Below, in pieces: positions 52,501-63,950 of a stretch of DNA of 64,000 nucleotides. The translations under genes were made by a program, and so were the position numbers. The notes below the pieces were generated by a model. It was given only the letters and a program-made list of their open reading frames with translations. It was not told the DNA's origin and searched no databases. Source of the stretch: Eurosta solidaginis (lineage: Eukaryota > Arthropoda > Insecta > Diptera > Tephritidae); contig NC_090320.1 in assembly GCF_040869045.1 (NCBI RefSeq), positions 120,041,112-120,105,111 of the forward strand, given 5' to 3'. Numbering within the stretch: the first letter of the stretch is position 1; every line of letters begins with the position of its first letter.

Positions 52501-54709
52501 TGAGGTGGGTTTTGTCTAAGGCTGGGGTAACGCTCAGTCAATCCAGAGTCAAGTAAAGGTCCTACAAACCCCTACTGAATAAATACACGATATTTATGTG
52601 TTACGAACACACGCACACACGGCTGGAGATATTAGGCGGGCAGCAGCTTTCCGTCGCAAGATGGCGAGGGGGCGGAGCGGCGGCTAACGGTCGTTGGAGT
52701 AGAGGAGGTTCGGTAGGGCGGTTGAACGGTCGGGTAACGGACGGACTGGTACGGCGGTACGGAAGCAGCGGCGGGATAGAAGCAGCGGCTTGACGGCGGT
52801 AGGATGGCGGGCGGCCAACGGTCGTCGTAGCAGCGGCGGGACGGATGCAGCGGCCTAACGGCTGTAGAGTGGCGAACGGCCAACGGTCGTCGTAGCAGCG
52901 GCGAACGGATGCAGCGGCTTAACTGCGGTAGGATGGCCAGCGGCCAACGGTCGTCGTAGTGGCGGCGTGACGGATGCAGCAGCTTAACGGCGGTAGGATG
53001 GAGAACGGCCAACGGTCGTCGGAGCAGCGGCGGAACGGATGCAGCGGCTTAACGGCGGTAGGATGGCAGACGGCCAACGGTCGCCGTAGCAGCGGCGTGA
53101 CCGATGCAACGGCGGTGGGCTACGGAGCGCGTACCAGGGCCGGGGTGAGAGGGGAGATAGGCTGGCGACGGGGTTTAGCTGGACAGCAGCTGCGTGTTCC
53201 GGGCGGGATAGGAGGGCGTACCAGCGGGCTTGTGTTGGTCGGTCGGCTTCGGCAGGATCGGGCTGATCGAACGTCTTCGGCAGGCTCGGTAATCGGCGAG
53301 GTCAGTCACCTGCGGGAGAAACTGCGAGGACTCGGTTAGTGCTGGTTTCACCGCTGGACACCCCCGCCTCCCTACTTGCACGCTAATAGACGGTGCGTAA
53401 GGGGGGCGGGGCTATACCAGCCGAGACCCCGTGGGTCGATCCGAGCGCGGAGGGGAAGTGCATAGCGGCACAGCGATAGCCCCTGTGCGCACGCATCGGC
53501 TCACGGCTGAAACCAGAGCTATGGAGAGGGGTCGTCCGGTCGTTATGGCAGCGGGTCATTGCTTACCAGACCAGGGCGACGGAGGGAAAAGTAGCCTGAA
53601 GACACCACTCTCGTCGTCCTGGTGCAGCAAGGGTTGACTCACGCCACGGCCGCACCCTCTTCTCCCTAGCTAACTAGTGGGAGTGGTCCCACCGCTGCGG
53701 CCAGCCTATTAAACCAGAGCTGGGGGGAGGGGTGCTTTTGGTCATTGAGGCAGCGGGCCGCTCAACACCAGGGTGGGCGACGGAGGGAAAAGTAGTCCGA
53801 AGACACCGCTCTCGTCGTCCAGCCCTGGTGAGGGTGACCCGCGCCGTGACGGCGCCCCTGCCACGCAACCCGAGCTGAGGGGGAAGGGGGCATGTGGTCA
53901 CTGAAGCAGCGGGCCGCTCAAGCGCCAAGGTGGGCGACGGAGGGAAAAATAGTCCGAAGACACCGCTCTCGTCGTCCAGCCCTGGTGGAGGGTGACCCGC
54001 ACAGTGACGGCGCCCCTGCCACGCAACCCGAGCTGAGGGGGAAGGGGGCATGTGGTCATTGAAGCAGCGGGCCGCTCAAGCACCAGGGTGGGCGACGGAG
54101 GGAAAAATAGTCCGAAGACACCGCTCTCGTCGTCCAGCCCTGGTGGAATGTGACCCGCGCTATGACGGCGCCCCTGCCACGAAACCCCAGCTGAGGGGAA
54201 AGGGGGTATGTGGTCATTGAGGCAGCGGCCCGCTCAAGCACCAAGGTGGGCGGCGGAGGGAAAAATAGTCCGAAGACACCGCTCTCGTCGTCCAGCCCTG
54301 GTGGAGGGTGACCCGCACCATGACAGCGCCCCTTCCACTCAGCTGGCTAGCCGGAGTGATTATTTTGTCTTGAACAAGACTCCCGCTGGCTCACCTGCGA
54401 GGACTGAATTGCAAAAATGCTAATTCGATGTTTATATGGGTGGTGCCGCAAACAGGTTGAGAAGTCAACGCACCGTTATTGTGCTTTTCATTGGTTTGCT
54501 ATCGGTGGTTGTTGACTGTGCTATACAAGTGGTTTTTGGCTATGCTATAGAAACTGGTTGAGAAGTCAACGCACCATTATTGTGCTTTTTCATTGGTTTG
54601 CTATTAGTGGTTGTTGACTATGCTATATAAGCATAAGTACAAGGAGGTTCAGGTTTAAGTGAATAAGGAAATACAGGGGGTGGTTACGTTATTGTAACGC
54701 TACGTTACA
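52501..54709 (-). repeat. 3' LTR (2209 bp) with two minisatellites
   Basis: On the minus strand it begins TGTAACGTAGCGTTACAATA and ends CCCACCTCA. It holds five ~65-bp units (CCAACGGTCG at 52815, 52880, 52944, 53009, 53074) and four to five ~158-bp units (GTCCGAAGACA at 53795, 53952, 54110, 54268, plus a diverged one near 53594), then a ~100-bp direct repeat around GTCAACGCACC.TTATTGTG at 54466 and 54565. Confidence 0.85.
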
Positions 54710-54724
54710 GTCCCCCTCCCACTT
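54710..54724 (-). promoter_or_regulatory. Polypurine tract
   Basis: On the minus strand AGTGGGAGGGGGAC stands directly before the TGTAACG start of the 3' LTR, the plus-strand DNA primer position. Confidence 0.65.
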
Positions 54725-55157
54725 CGGTTGACGGAAAGCTGCGGTGGGGAGAGATGGATCACCAGGCATGGCCTAGGTATTGTGCCGGTGTGCGTGTGGG
54801 CGAAGCACTTTCTTTAAAAGAATATTTTTTTCCAAAAATGTACAGAGTCATTCCACTTAAGTTATAACAGAGTTAATATTAACATTTCAGGTTTAATTTC
54901 AAAAAAAAAAAAATATTATTCGACTTAAATAGAAACAATTTTTTTTTTTTTGTCGGGGGTGGAGGCGTACTAAACTGTGTCCGTTTTCGCACTTCTCTTG
55001 TTCCCTTTTTAATGTTATATGGTTGTTTTTTGTTTTTTTTTTTTTTTTGTAATTTGAAAAATAATTCATACTTCATTTTTGTTTTTGCCTTAAATCTAAC
55101 AAGCATTCTTGTAAGTGTATATAAAAATAGATTTGTTTGACCTCCTGTGTTGATGTC
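54725..55157. other. 3' non-coding part of the Ulysses-like element
   Basis: Low-complexity T- and A-rich sequence between the extra ORF and the polypurine tract. The Lys-rich minus-strand ORF at 55106-54879 is made of homopolymer runs and is not credible. Confidence 0.5.
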
Positions 55158-55574
55158 TTATTCGATTGGTACCATCTGGTTAATTCCCATCAGAGAAACT
55201 TTCGCCTGGTTCTCGCCCATCATTTTTACTTCAACCCGCTGGTTCTTCCAGTGTAACGTCCAGGTTTTCTTTCCCCCTCTTTTCGGTCGCTTCAGCCTTA
55301 GCTCTTTGAAGAATTCCTCGGGGTCCGGCAATTTGTCTTGCGTTGTTTTTGTCGTTTCGCCGGTTTCGGGGGCGCGGCGCTCTTGCGGCTCTGTTGCCGA
55401 CTCCTCCTACCGGATGGCCATTAGGTGGTCGTAGATCGGTGGGCCGCGAACAATTTGTATTTTTTTAATTTTTGGCTTATTCGCCGGCCATAATGTTGCC
55501 TCAAATGGTGGGCGCCATGGGCGGATAGGTTTTGTTGAGTCCGGTGGTGTGGGTTGCCGGTGTTTGTGACTCAT
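55158..55574 (-). pseudogene. Extra ORF (ORF3) between integrase and 3' LTR
   Basis: An ATG at 55574 opens a frame that, apart from one TAG at 55409-55407, runs 138 codons to a TAA at 55160-55158. The start is MSHKHRQPTPPDSTKPIRPW followed by PPFEATLWPANKPKIKKI. After the stop comes an acidic linker and then PDPEEFFKELRLKRPKRGGK, a basic segment and KTWTLHWKNQRVEVKMMG. It is small, hydrophilic and without a signal peptide or membrane segment, so it is not an envelope protein. I do not recognise it. A role as an accessory nucleic-acid-binding protein is only a guess. Confidence 0.5.
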
Positions 55575-55634
55575 GTCGGGCGGTTTGGTTTCTGGAATGA
55601 ATAAGTAAACGGGTTGTTTAGGATTCGTACGGCT

Positions 55635-56519
55635 TCAGGTCTTGCAAATGTGAGTGCGCTTTGGTCGCTCCGGGTGGCTTAGTTTCACCGTGTTCGTGGA
55701 AACATATTCCATCACCAAGTATGGGCCGGAAAATTTTGGTGCTAACTTTTGGGCGAATTTGTCTGCCGCGGATGAGAGTGGGTGGTCCCTTTTCATCACC
55801 TGCTCGCCTATGCGTGGTTTCCATTGCCGTCTGCGTAAGTCGTAGTGTTTTTTCTGTCGCTTTGAAGCTTTGGCTAGGTGCCCTTTTATCTCGTCCCATA
55901 ACTTGGTGATGGACGGTGGTACGGTTGGTGGCTCTGCTGGTACTGCTCCCTCCGTGCGCACTTGCTGCGGTGCCGTAAGATGTCTACCGAAATTGATTTC
56001 TGCTGCTGATGCTGTTGTAGATTCGTGGCTAGCCGTGTTTATCGCGAATGCTATTTGCGGAATCTCCTGGTCCCAGGTGCGGTGGTCGTCCTTGCATCGC
56101 TGAGCTATCATGGTTTTCACGACTCGGTTCGTTCGCTCGGTGGGGTTTTCGTGCGGTGCGTAGGCTGCTGTAAACTTGTGATCGATGCGGTGGTCGTTCA
56201 AAAACGTTGCTAATGCCTTCCCGACGAATTGTTTGCCATTGTCTGTGAGGAAGGTTTTCGGGCAGCCAAATCGATATATGGCTCTTTCTTGGAGTGCTTT
56301 GATCACGCTTGCCGTTGTCGCCTGGCGCACTGGGATCAACTCCACCCACTTGGAGAATTTATCCACCATGACGAGGAGACACGTATTTCCTTGCTTGGAA
56401 CGAGGCAGTGGTCCCACGAAATCAGCGGTTACTATTTCCCACGGTCGTGATGATTGATAGTTGCCATCAATCCTGCTGTGCGTCTTTGCTCGACTTTGTA
56501 TTCCGCGCATTTGATACAC
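55635..56519 (-). pseudogene. Gypsy integrase
   Basis: The open frame has all three catalytic acids: TADFVGPLPRS, FLTDNGKQFVG and HENPTERTNR. The target-choice region (TASHESTTASAAEINFG) and the C-terminal GPY-like domain (APKFSGPYLVMEYVSTNTVK) follow. The zinc-binding HHCC N-terminus is cut by a frameshift just upstream (CIKCAEYK remains in another frame). The protein would join the cDNA to host DNA in the nucleus. The catalytic core looks intact. Confidence 0.85.
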
Positions 56520-56650
56520 TTCCGTACGTGTTTTAGTACGTCGCGGAACATCCCGGGCCAGTAATAGTTCTGCTGCGGTCTTTTGAGCGTTTTCTTCACT
56601 CCGAGATGCCCAGCTGCGGCGGCGTCATGGACTTCCTGCAGTACTTCGTT

Positions 56651-57421
56651 TCATCGGTCGACTGGGACGCACAGCATCCATTGCGGTGCCCGCGAGAGTT
56701 GATTCCTCGGGGTAATGTGGCGGAAGAGTTGGTTATTGACGATCTGGTAATCTGGATGTGCCTGCGGTTGTTCCTGCACTTGCCTTGCTTTCCTCTCGTG
56801 CCAGTCGTTTGTTGTGTTGGTTATGATGTACAAAACATCGTCTTCCGCGAGTTGTAGTTGGCAGCGGGAGAGCGCGTCGGCTACCACATTTTGTGCTCCT
56901 TTCCTGTATTCTATTTCGAAGTTATATTGTTTTAATTTCAGTGCCCATCTCGCCAGACGTCCAGACGGGTTTTGGAGCTTGTGTAGCCACTTTAGTGAGT
57001 TGTGGTCGGTGATGACGGTGAAGTGATACCCCTCCAGATACGGTCTCATCTTACGGATGCCCCGTAGCACGGCGAGGCATTCTTGTTCGGTGGCCGAGTA
57101 TCGCTTTTCCAGCTGGGTTAGGCTTCGGCTGGCGTAAGCTACTACATTCTCGTGGTCGAAATGGCCCTCTCCGCTCGCGTCGGTCTGGAGAAAAAACGGT
57201 CGAGAGAAGTCTAGACAACAAAGTATTGGCGCGCTGGAAAGCTTATCCTTGAGTGCTTTAAAAGCGTGATTTTGTTGCGCCTCCCATTTCCAGACTTGTC
57301 CCTTTTTCAGCAGCTGGTTAAGCGGCGCGGCGAGCGTAGAGAAGTCTGCCACGAAACGGCGGTACCAAGACGCTAGTCCAAGAAAACGGCGGAGCTCTTT
57401 GAGCGTTTTCGGTGCGGGCAT
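56651..57421 (-). pseudogene. Gypsy RNase H and RT end
   Basis: MPAPKTLKELRRFLGLASWY and ADFSTLAAPLNQLLKKG are the end of RT and connection. RNase H has LQTDASGEG (first Asp), YSATEQECLAVLRGIRK (Glu), VITDHNSLKWL (Asp) and GAQNVVADALSR (Asp). All four metal ligands are present. It is separated from the RT core by stops near 57602 and 57500. Confidence 0.85.
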
Positions 57422-57474
57422 CTCCTGTACCGCGGATACTTTTGCTGGATCGGTGTGAATTCCTTTCGAACTGA

Positions 57475-58290
57475 TGATGTGTCCTAGGTAATGGAGTTAT
57501 TGCTGGACGAAGCTGCACTTTTCGAAATTTACTTGCATCTTGTGTCTTTGTAGGCGCTCGAACACTTCTCTCAAGATCGCCAAGTGTTCTGCGAAGGTAT
57601 CTCACAATACTATGATATCGTCCAGGTAGGCGAAAACTTTTGGTTGAAGTTCGGGCCCAAGTATCGAATCCAGAGCGCGTTGAAATGTAGCCGGAGCAGA
57701 ATGTAGGCCAAATGGCATGACTTTCCACTGGAACAATCCCCTGCCAGGAACTGTAAATGCGGTGTATGGTCGAGATGCTCTGGCGAGCGGGATCTGCCAG
57801 TAGCCGTTCTTCAAGTCGATAGTAGAGATGAATTTCGCCTCTTTCAGCTGGTCGAGAATGGCTCCAATTTGCGGCAACGGGTAAGCGTCTGGTTCGCTGG
57901 CGGCGTAGAGCTGACGGTAATCTATGCACATCCTCCAAGTGCCCTGTTTTTTGCGGACTAGCACGATTGGCGAGTTGTACGCGCTTCGTGATGGTTATAT
58001 TCTTCATCCTGCTAATAACTCGTCTACCTCTTCGTTGATGACTTGTTGCATGGCCGAATCGTATGCTCGGCTGCAGTGCTTGGTCCGATGATTTCGCCAA
58101 ACTGCTTTTGGTGATGTGCCAGAAAGTTTCCCAGTTCTGTGTTTTGGTCGTCGCTCAGGTGTTCTCGGGTCGTCAATGCACATAGCGTATCCAGTTCGGG
58201 TGCTCTCTTGGTCACGGTGGCCTCCAACGGCTGACCATCCAGCGTGAGGATGATTCCCCTTTTTCTTAGGAAGTCCATTCCGAGGATTAC
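57475..58290 (-). pseudogene. Gypsy reverse transcriptase
   Basis: The frame 57964-57602 has LVRKKQGTWRMCIDYRQLYA, AKFISTIDLKNGYWQIPLA (motif A Asp), VMPFGLHSAPATFQRALDS and FAYLDDIIVL with both catalytic Asp residues. An out-of-frame lead-in carries TELGNFLAHHQKQFGEIIGP and VINEEVDELLAG. TGA follows IIVL at 57602-57604. Stops and a shift near 58000 disable it. Confidence 0.85.
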
Positions 58291-58802
58291 CTGTTCGGCC
58301 AAGTTTGGGATGACGGACAGCATCGCGTCTGTGGCTCGTCCTTGATACACAATCCTTGCCGGGTAGGAGTTCGAAGTAAAGACACACGTTTGGTCTGCCA
58401 GCTGGATGCTTCGCTTGTTGGGGCGCGCCTTAATGTTGTTTTTTCTAGGTGTTTCCGTACGGTGTCATCTACATAAGATAGGGTGACGCCGTTGTCCACT
58501 AGTGCGCGCACGCTCATGCCCTCGATGACCACTGGTATGTAGAATCGGCCATCTACTTGTGTTTTTGTGGTTGATTTGCCGGCGGGTGGTTGCCTCGGCT
58601 TCTCTGGTCGGACGTACGGTGTTTGGCGGCTTCCTTTAATAGCGTTGGGCGGCGTTCGGTATGCGTTCTCGGTAATTGGGCTAGTCGGAGGGCATGGGTA
58701 GTCCCTGGAGAGGATGTTGTCTTGGCCACACCGGGAGCAGAACTTCTTCCAGGGGCCCTTACATTGGAAGCGGTGGTGTCCGCGTTCCTTGCAGCGCCAA
58801 CA
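58285..58802 (-). pseudogene. Gypsy protease with altered active site
   Basis: The protease begins after a zinc-knuckle region. The active site DSGA reads VDNGVTLSYVDD at about 58500, so the Ser/Thr after the catalytic Asp is Asn, which is unusual and probably inactivating. The end has NLAEQVILGMDFLRKRGII, the ILG.DFL hallmark. Confidence 0.7.
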
Positions 58803-59378
58803 TCACTCCTTACTGTCGTATTCCATGGGTAGGTAGTATAGGCTGTGTACCACAATTTTTCCCTGTTTTGCTTCCTCGCCTCTTAACAGCTCCTCGATCG
58901 TCCTAAACTCGCTGCGCTTGACGAAAAGGCGGTATTCCACGCGTAGACCATCGTAGATCCGTTCGAGGTGATTCTCTTCGCACATCGTCGGGTGTTGGCG
59001 GATCAGCATTTCCAGTGCGAGGATGTAGTCCTTGGCCTTTTCCCGGCCTTGCTGTTTGCGTTGTCGGATGGCCTCTTCCAAATGTCGTATGTGTCGCTTA
59101 GGTAGAAAAAAATTGTATACCTCCATCCGCAGATCGCTCCAGCGGTGTATGTGTTGCTTACGGACGCGGTACCATTGCAGTGCTTTCCCACGTAGAAGCT
59201 CCGGCAGCGTTGGGAGGAGCCGGTCGACGGGGATGCGGTAGCATTCGGCGAGCTCCTCTATCCTCTCAAGAAATTCGTGTAGTGACTCCTCTCCCGAAAA
59301 GTGCAAATCCCAGCGGCGAACGGTATTCATAAGTTCACCACGGTCATATGCGGAGGAGGGTCCCTGCTCGGGCGCCAT
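58700..59378 (-). pseudogene. Gypsy Gag with start codon inside the primer site
   Basis: The ATG (59378-59376) overlaps the primer-binding site: the codons after it are read from TGGCGCCCGAGCAGGG. The capsid has LHFSGEESLHEFLERIEELA, LLPTLPELLRGKALQWYRVR and RQHPTMCEENHLERIYDGLR. A stop at 58803-58805 precedes the zinc knuckle CWRCKERGHHRFQC, followed by a damaged second knuckle CSRCGQDNILSRDYPC with His lost. There is no untranslated leader between the primer site and ATG, as in compact elements of this group. Confidence 0.75.
59360..59377 (-). promoter_or_regulatory. Primer-binding site, tRNA-Lys type
   Basis: TGGCGCCCGAGCAGGGAC, one base different from the classical Lys3 primer complement, begins four bases after the 5' LTR on the minus strand. 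Confidence 0.75.
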
Positions 59379-59381
59379 TTA

Positions 59382-61154
59382 TGAGGTGGGTTTTGTCTAA
59401 GGCTGGGGTAACGCCCAGTCAATCCAGAGTCAAGTAAAGGTCCCACAAACCCCTACTGAATAAATACACGATATGTATGTGTTACGAACACACGCACACA
59501 CGGCTGGAGATATTAGGCGGGCAGCAGCTTTCCGTCGCAAGATGGCGAGGGGGCGGAGCGGCGGCTAACGGTCGTTGGAGTAGAGGAGGTTCGGTAGGGC
59601 GGTTGAACGGTCGGGTAACGGACGGACTGGTACGTTGGTACGGAAGCAGCGGCGGGATAGAAGCAGCGGCTTGACGGCGGTAGGATGGCGGGCGGCCAAC
59701 GGTCGTCGTAGCAGCGGCGGGACGGATGCAGCGGCTTAACGGCGGTAGGGTGGCGAACGGCCAACGGTCGTCGTATCAGCGGCGGGACGGATGCAGCGGC
59801 TTAACGGCGGTAGAGTGGCGAACGGCCAACGGACGTCGTAGCAGCGGCGGGACGGATGCAGCGGCCTAAAGGCGGTAGGATGGCAGACGGATGCAACGGC
59901 GGTGGGCTACGGAGCGCGTACCAGGGCCGGGGTGAGAGGGGAGATAAGCTGGCGGCGGGGTTTACCTGGACAGCAGCTGCGTGTTCCGGCCGGGATAGGA
60001 GGGCGTACCAGCGGGCTTGTGTTGGTCGGTCGGCTTTGGCAGGATCGGGCTGATCGGACGTCTTCGGCAGGCTCGGTAATCGGCGGGGTCAGTCACCTGC
60101 GGGAGAAACTGCGAGGACTCGGTTAGTGCTGGTTTCACCGCTGGACACCCCCGCCTCCCTACTTGCACGCTAATAGAAGGTGCGTAATGGGGGTGGGGCT
60201 GTACCAGCCGAGACACCGTGGGTCGATCCGTGCGCGGAGGGGAAGTGCACCTTAACGGCACAGCGATAGCCCCTGTGCGCACACATCGCCTCACGGCTGA
60301 AACCAGAGCTATGGAGAGGGGTCGTCCGGTCGTTCTGGCAGCGGGTCATTGCTTACCAGACCAGGGCGACGGAGGGAAAAGTAGCCCGAAGACACCACTC
60401 TCGTCGTCCTGGTGCAGCAAGGGTTGACACACGCCACGGCCGCACCCTCTTCTCCCTAGCTAACTAGTGGGAGTGGTCCCACCGCTCCGGCCACCCTATT
60501 AAATCAGAGCTGGGGGAAGGGGTGCTTTGGGTCATTGAGGTAGCGGGCCGCTCAAGCACCAGGGTGGGCGACGGAGGGAACATAGTCCGAAGACACCGCT
60601 CTCGTCGTCCAGCACTGGTGGAGGGTGAGCCGCGCCATGACGGCGCCCCTGCCACGCAACCCGAGCTGAGGGGGAAGGGGGTATGTGGTCATTGAGGCAG
60701 CGGGCCGCTCAAGCACCAAGGTGGGCGACGGAGGGAAAAATAGTCCGAAGACACCGCTCTCGTCGTCCAGCCCTGGTGGAGGGTGAACCGCGCCATGACA
60801 GCGTCCCTTCCACTCAGCTGGCTAGACAACCACTCCCGCTGGCTCACCTGCGAGGACTGAATTGCAAAAATGCAAATTCGATGTTTATATGGGTGGTGCC
60901 GCAAACTGGTTTGAGAAGTCAACGCACCATTATTGTGCTTTTCATTGGTTTGCTATCAGTGGTTGTTGACTATGCTATACAAGTGGTTTTTGGCTATGCT
61001 ATAGAAACTGGTTGAGAAGTCAGCGCACCATTATTGTGCTTTTTCATTGGATTGCTATTAGTGGTTGTTGACTATGCATAAGTACAAGGAAGTTCAGGTT
61101 TAAGTGAATAAGGAAATACAGGGGGTGGTTACGTTATTGTAACGCCACGTTACA
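59382..61154 (-). repeat. 5' LTR (1773 bp) with fewer minisatellite units
   Basis: Same ends as the other LTR. It has three ~65-bp units (59696, 59761, 59826) against five, and three GTCCGAAGACA-type units (60384, 60595, 60743) against five. The difference in unit number accounts for most of the 436-bp length difference. Elsewhere the two LTRs differ by scattered substitutions. Confidence 0.85.
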
Positions 61155-61724
61155 GTTTTATGCAGAATAAATAATTTTTTGTACTTGTCACATACATAGT
61201 TGTGAAAAAATATGGAATCAACAGGACGTCTGAGTGATGCTAATGAGGTGATTTTTCTTAATTGATGATTTTGGTCCTTAATGATACGAGCGGCTATAAA
61301 AATGATTTTTAACGTGATCTTTGAAGGATTTAGTATGCGTTTGCTGGTTAAGAAAGAAAAAAAAAAAAAAACATTGCAAATACCAATTGCTTCAAAGACC
61401 GACAATGCTAATTAACTAGTTAATACAAGTGATTATTAATAACCTATAGAATTTTTTTTTATCCTATTCCTCCGCTACATTATTATGCAATATATTTGCA
61501 AACCTTCAGCCACATCCATAAGGAAATGATGAAAATATGATTACATTTCTAAAGGATTGCTTTTAAAATTCTAATTTTCTGAAAAATATAAAATGGCGTT
61601 GATCGACCTCTAAATGTCCTTCAAAAAAGTCCAAATTTTAACAGGGGGCTACTTTTTCAGCTATCTTCAAGAATCCGAACGTTCTTTATAAAAATTCCAA
61701 AATTTTTTACTTTTGAATCACCCT
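61155..61724. other. Unassigned AT-rich sequence
   Basis: Begins with the GTTTTA target-site duplication of the gypsy element. Nothing else recognisable. Confidence 0.45.
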
Positions 61725-61874
61725 AATATACAAGGAACAGAAAGATATGTACAGTTGTTAAATTCTGTTTCCAAACGTGTTATAGAAGAAAAACGTGATG
61801 GTGTTATGGCTGTTACAGCAGATAGTCGAGAAGAACAACCACGAATGGAGAGCAAAAAAGATTTTAAAAAATAA
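61725..61874 (+). pseudogene. Short protein-like fragment of unknown origin
   Basis: A 49-codon open run ending TAA (61872-61874) reads NIQGTERYVQLLNSVSKRVI then KRDGVMAVTADSREEQPRME. It has the composition of a real protein C-terminus in an otherwise AT-rich desert. I suspect a transposase tail but do not recognise it. Confidence 0.3.
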
Positions 61875-62690
61875 TAACATAACATTACTTTTATTTTGAA
61901 AAATACGCTAAAATGGTCAATTCTAAGTAAAAAAATAATTTGTTAAATAAATTACATTAAAATTATAAAAAATTGTGTTTTTTTGCTTATTACTTGAAAA
62001 TATAGTTTTTTTTTTGAAAATTTTTTTCTACTAAAATGAATTCGAAAAAAAAGGTTATTTTATCTGTAAAGAAAAAAGAAAATTTCCATAGGAAATTTGT
62101 TAAAAATGATAATATAGTAGTTAAAAGTTCATTTTAGGCTAATTTCTCATAATTTAAGTCTGATATCTCTACTAAAATTCAAAAACACTATAGATATTAA
62201 TACAGATTCTGAAATGTACGTAAAATACCTTTAAAGTAAGCCCAGTATAATATCTTTCCCATAATTCTATCAGAAGCTAATATCTGTTTTGCAAAAATCG
62301 ACCTCGAAATCGGATTTACGGCTATGGTGTCTTCAACAATTTTTCTTAGAATCATCTATAGATTTTGCTATACTCCTGATGGAAAAAACTTCATCCATAC
62401 AATTTGACCCGCTCTAATGTACAAATATATATATATATATGTATACATAATTGGCGGATTTTGCCTAGGTGTAGCGGAATATTTTCTACCAATTTTTGGG
62501 TGCAAAAAAGTTGCAGTAAAACCAACGGTAAGAAAATTTCCGCATTATTCATATATATTTGTACACAGTATGTTGACTGAGTAAGACGTGTTTTTTTCGC
62601 GCTCTAGAATAATTGCATTTACCCTCGAATCTTTATTGTAATATTCCTATATTTTTGTGTTGGCGGTATACGGTTGTGCTGTGAACTTAG
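61875..62690. other. Unassigned AT-rich sequence with a small hairpin
   Basis: GCGGAATATTTTCTACCAAT (62473) and the inverted GGTAAGAAAATTTCCGC (ends about 62544) form a ~20-bp-arm hairpin. A (TA)n run lies near 62426-62440. No gene seen. Confidence 0.4.
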
Positions 62691-62778
62691 TTTGGTATCC
62701 ATTTGTTTCGTGTTTGAACTTGCATTAGCCTAATAAAACTAATAGCGTAACTAAAATAAAATAAATAAAAACACAACA

Positions 62779-63585
62779 ATGGCGCGAAAAAATCCAGCAA
62801 GAGGAACAGCATCCCCCCTAAAACCCCTCTCTCACCAGCATCGCTACTAGAGAGATTGGAGAAAAAATTCGAAGAGAAGATGGAAGAGCAGAGACACATA
62901 ATTATCAAAGAGTTAACTGAAGTGATGGAGAAAGCAGAAAACCATATGATGCAGAAATTTGGTGAGTTGACTGCTGAAATTGCCAAATTAAAACTACCGA
63001 ACGCGGCAATCGAAAGGAGAGTGGCGCTTGTTGAAAACGCTTGCTCAGATGTGCTCATTCTGCGTAATGAACTCATTTCAGCTCAGGCACAGATAAATAC
63101 CCTTGAAAGCACCGCTATTGCCACTGATCTAATAATAACTGGCATGCCACACACAGCAGGTGAGTGTTGCCTGAATTGTTTACTAAACTATACAGAGTGG
63201 CTGAGGACAAAACACCACCATAGCGCGATGCATTTCGAGTCAGAGCTGTAAGAAATAACAGCAGAAATAATAACAAACAAAAACAACCCGTCAATGCCAG
63301 TCCCATCATTGTTAAACTGTTCTCTGCAATTGACCGCAGCCAACTCTTAAAATCGGTTGCTTTGTTTTGCAAAACAAAAAAGAGATCGCTCGCGCTGTCA
63401 GATATTGATTTGCTGGTTATGGATCAATTTTCTGGCATGAAAGTTTAACGAAAAAATTACGAGAGAAGCAGTTAGAGTCGGCCTTCTCGAATCGTGGAAA
63501 AGTGTTTGTTCGATGAGCCCAAATTAGTAAACGGCAAAGCCGAAGTTAATGCTCTTATTGGAAATATAACGCACACATAACAAAT
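62779..63585 (+). pseudogene. LINE ORF1 protein with coiled coil, broken
   Basis: The start (MARKNPARGTASPLKPLSHQ) is stopped by TAG at about 62847. A shifted frame from 62850 then gives LEKKFEEKMEEQRHIIIKEL and MMQKFGELTAEIAKLKLPN, a strong coiled coil, followed by STAIATDLIITGMPHTAGE, the opening of an RRM-like domain. Further frames supply ASPIIVKLFSAIDRSQLLKS, KKRSLALSDIDLLVMDQF and KLVNGKAEVNALIGN. This is the coiled coil, RRM and C-terminal domain order of Jockey/CR1-group ORF1 RNA-binding proteins. Confidence 0.6.
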
Positions 63586-63950
63586 AAGCTAGTACTGTAA
63601 TACGTTTATATTGTAATACGTGGATACATTTTTATATACTTCTCTCTCAGTCTTATCTTCTTTATTTTTACATTTACTCCTACTTCTATAAACTCTTTTT
63701 CCATTTTTAATATCATAATCGTTCTCATTTGAATTAACTTGTTAATTTACTCGCATATAATTATTTTGTTTATTTATTATTATTTTTTTTTGTGCTTCGC
63801 TTTAATACAATTACAATGGTATTCATCTTGCATTTGGAATGAGCACTTTTACTTGTGGTTCTCTATCTTCAAACACAATTTAATTTTGGTAAACCCAGTT
63901 AGCAAAAAAGTACCCAGTGTTGATGACAACTCTAAAATCAGTCTCGTGGT

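Larger units (their letters stand above)
52501..61154 (-). mobile_element. Ulysses/Osvaldo-like Ty3/gypsy element with ~2-kb LTRs
   Basis: Minus-strand order: 5' LTR (61154-59382), lysine-type primer site, gag, protease, RT, RNase H, integrase, an extra ORF, a polypurine tract and 3' LTR (54709-52501). The very long LTRs and a primer site TGGCGCCCGAGCAGGGAC recall the Ulysses/Osvaldo group of flies. It is nearly full length, but several stops and frameshifts break gag and pol. The GC-rich LTRs stand out sharply from the AT-rich surroundings. Confidence 0.85.

Noticed and set aside
52596..53339. Gly/Arg-rich plus-strand ORFs in the long LTRs (also 59477-60126)
   Set aside because: They are translations of GC-rich minisatellite units inside LTRs; composition follows the repeat and frames differ between the two LTRs.
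54879..55106. Lys-rich minus-strand ORF
   Set aside because: It is made of A/T homopolymer tracts between ORF3 and the polypurine tract.
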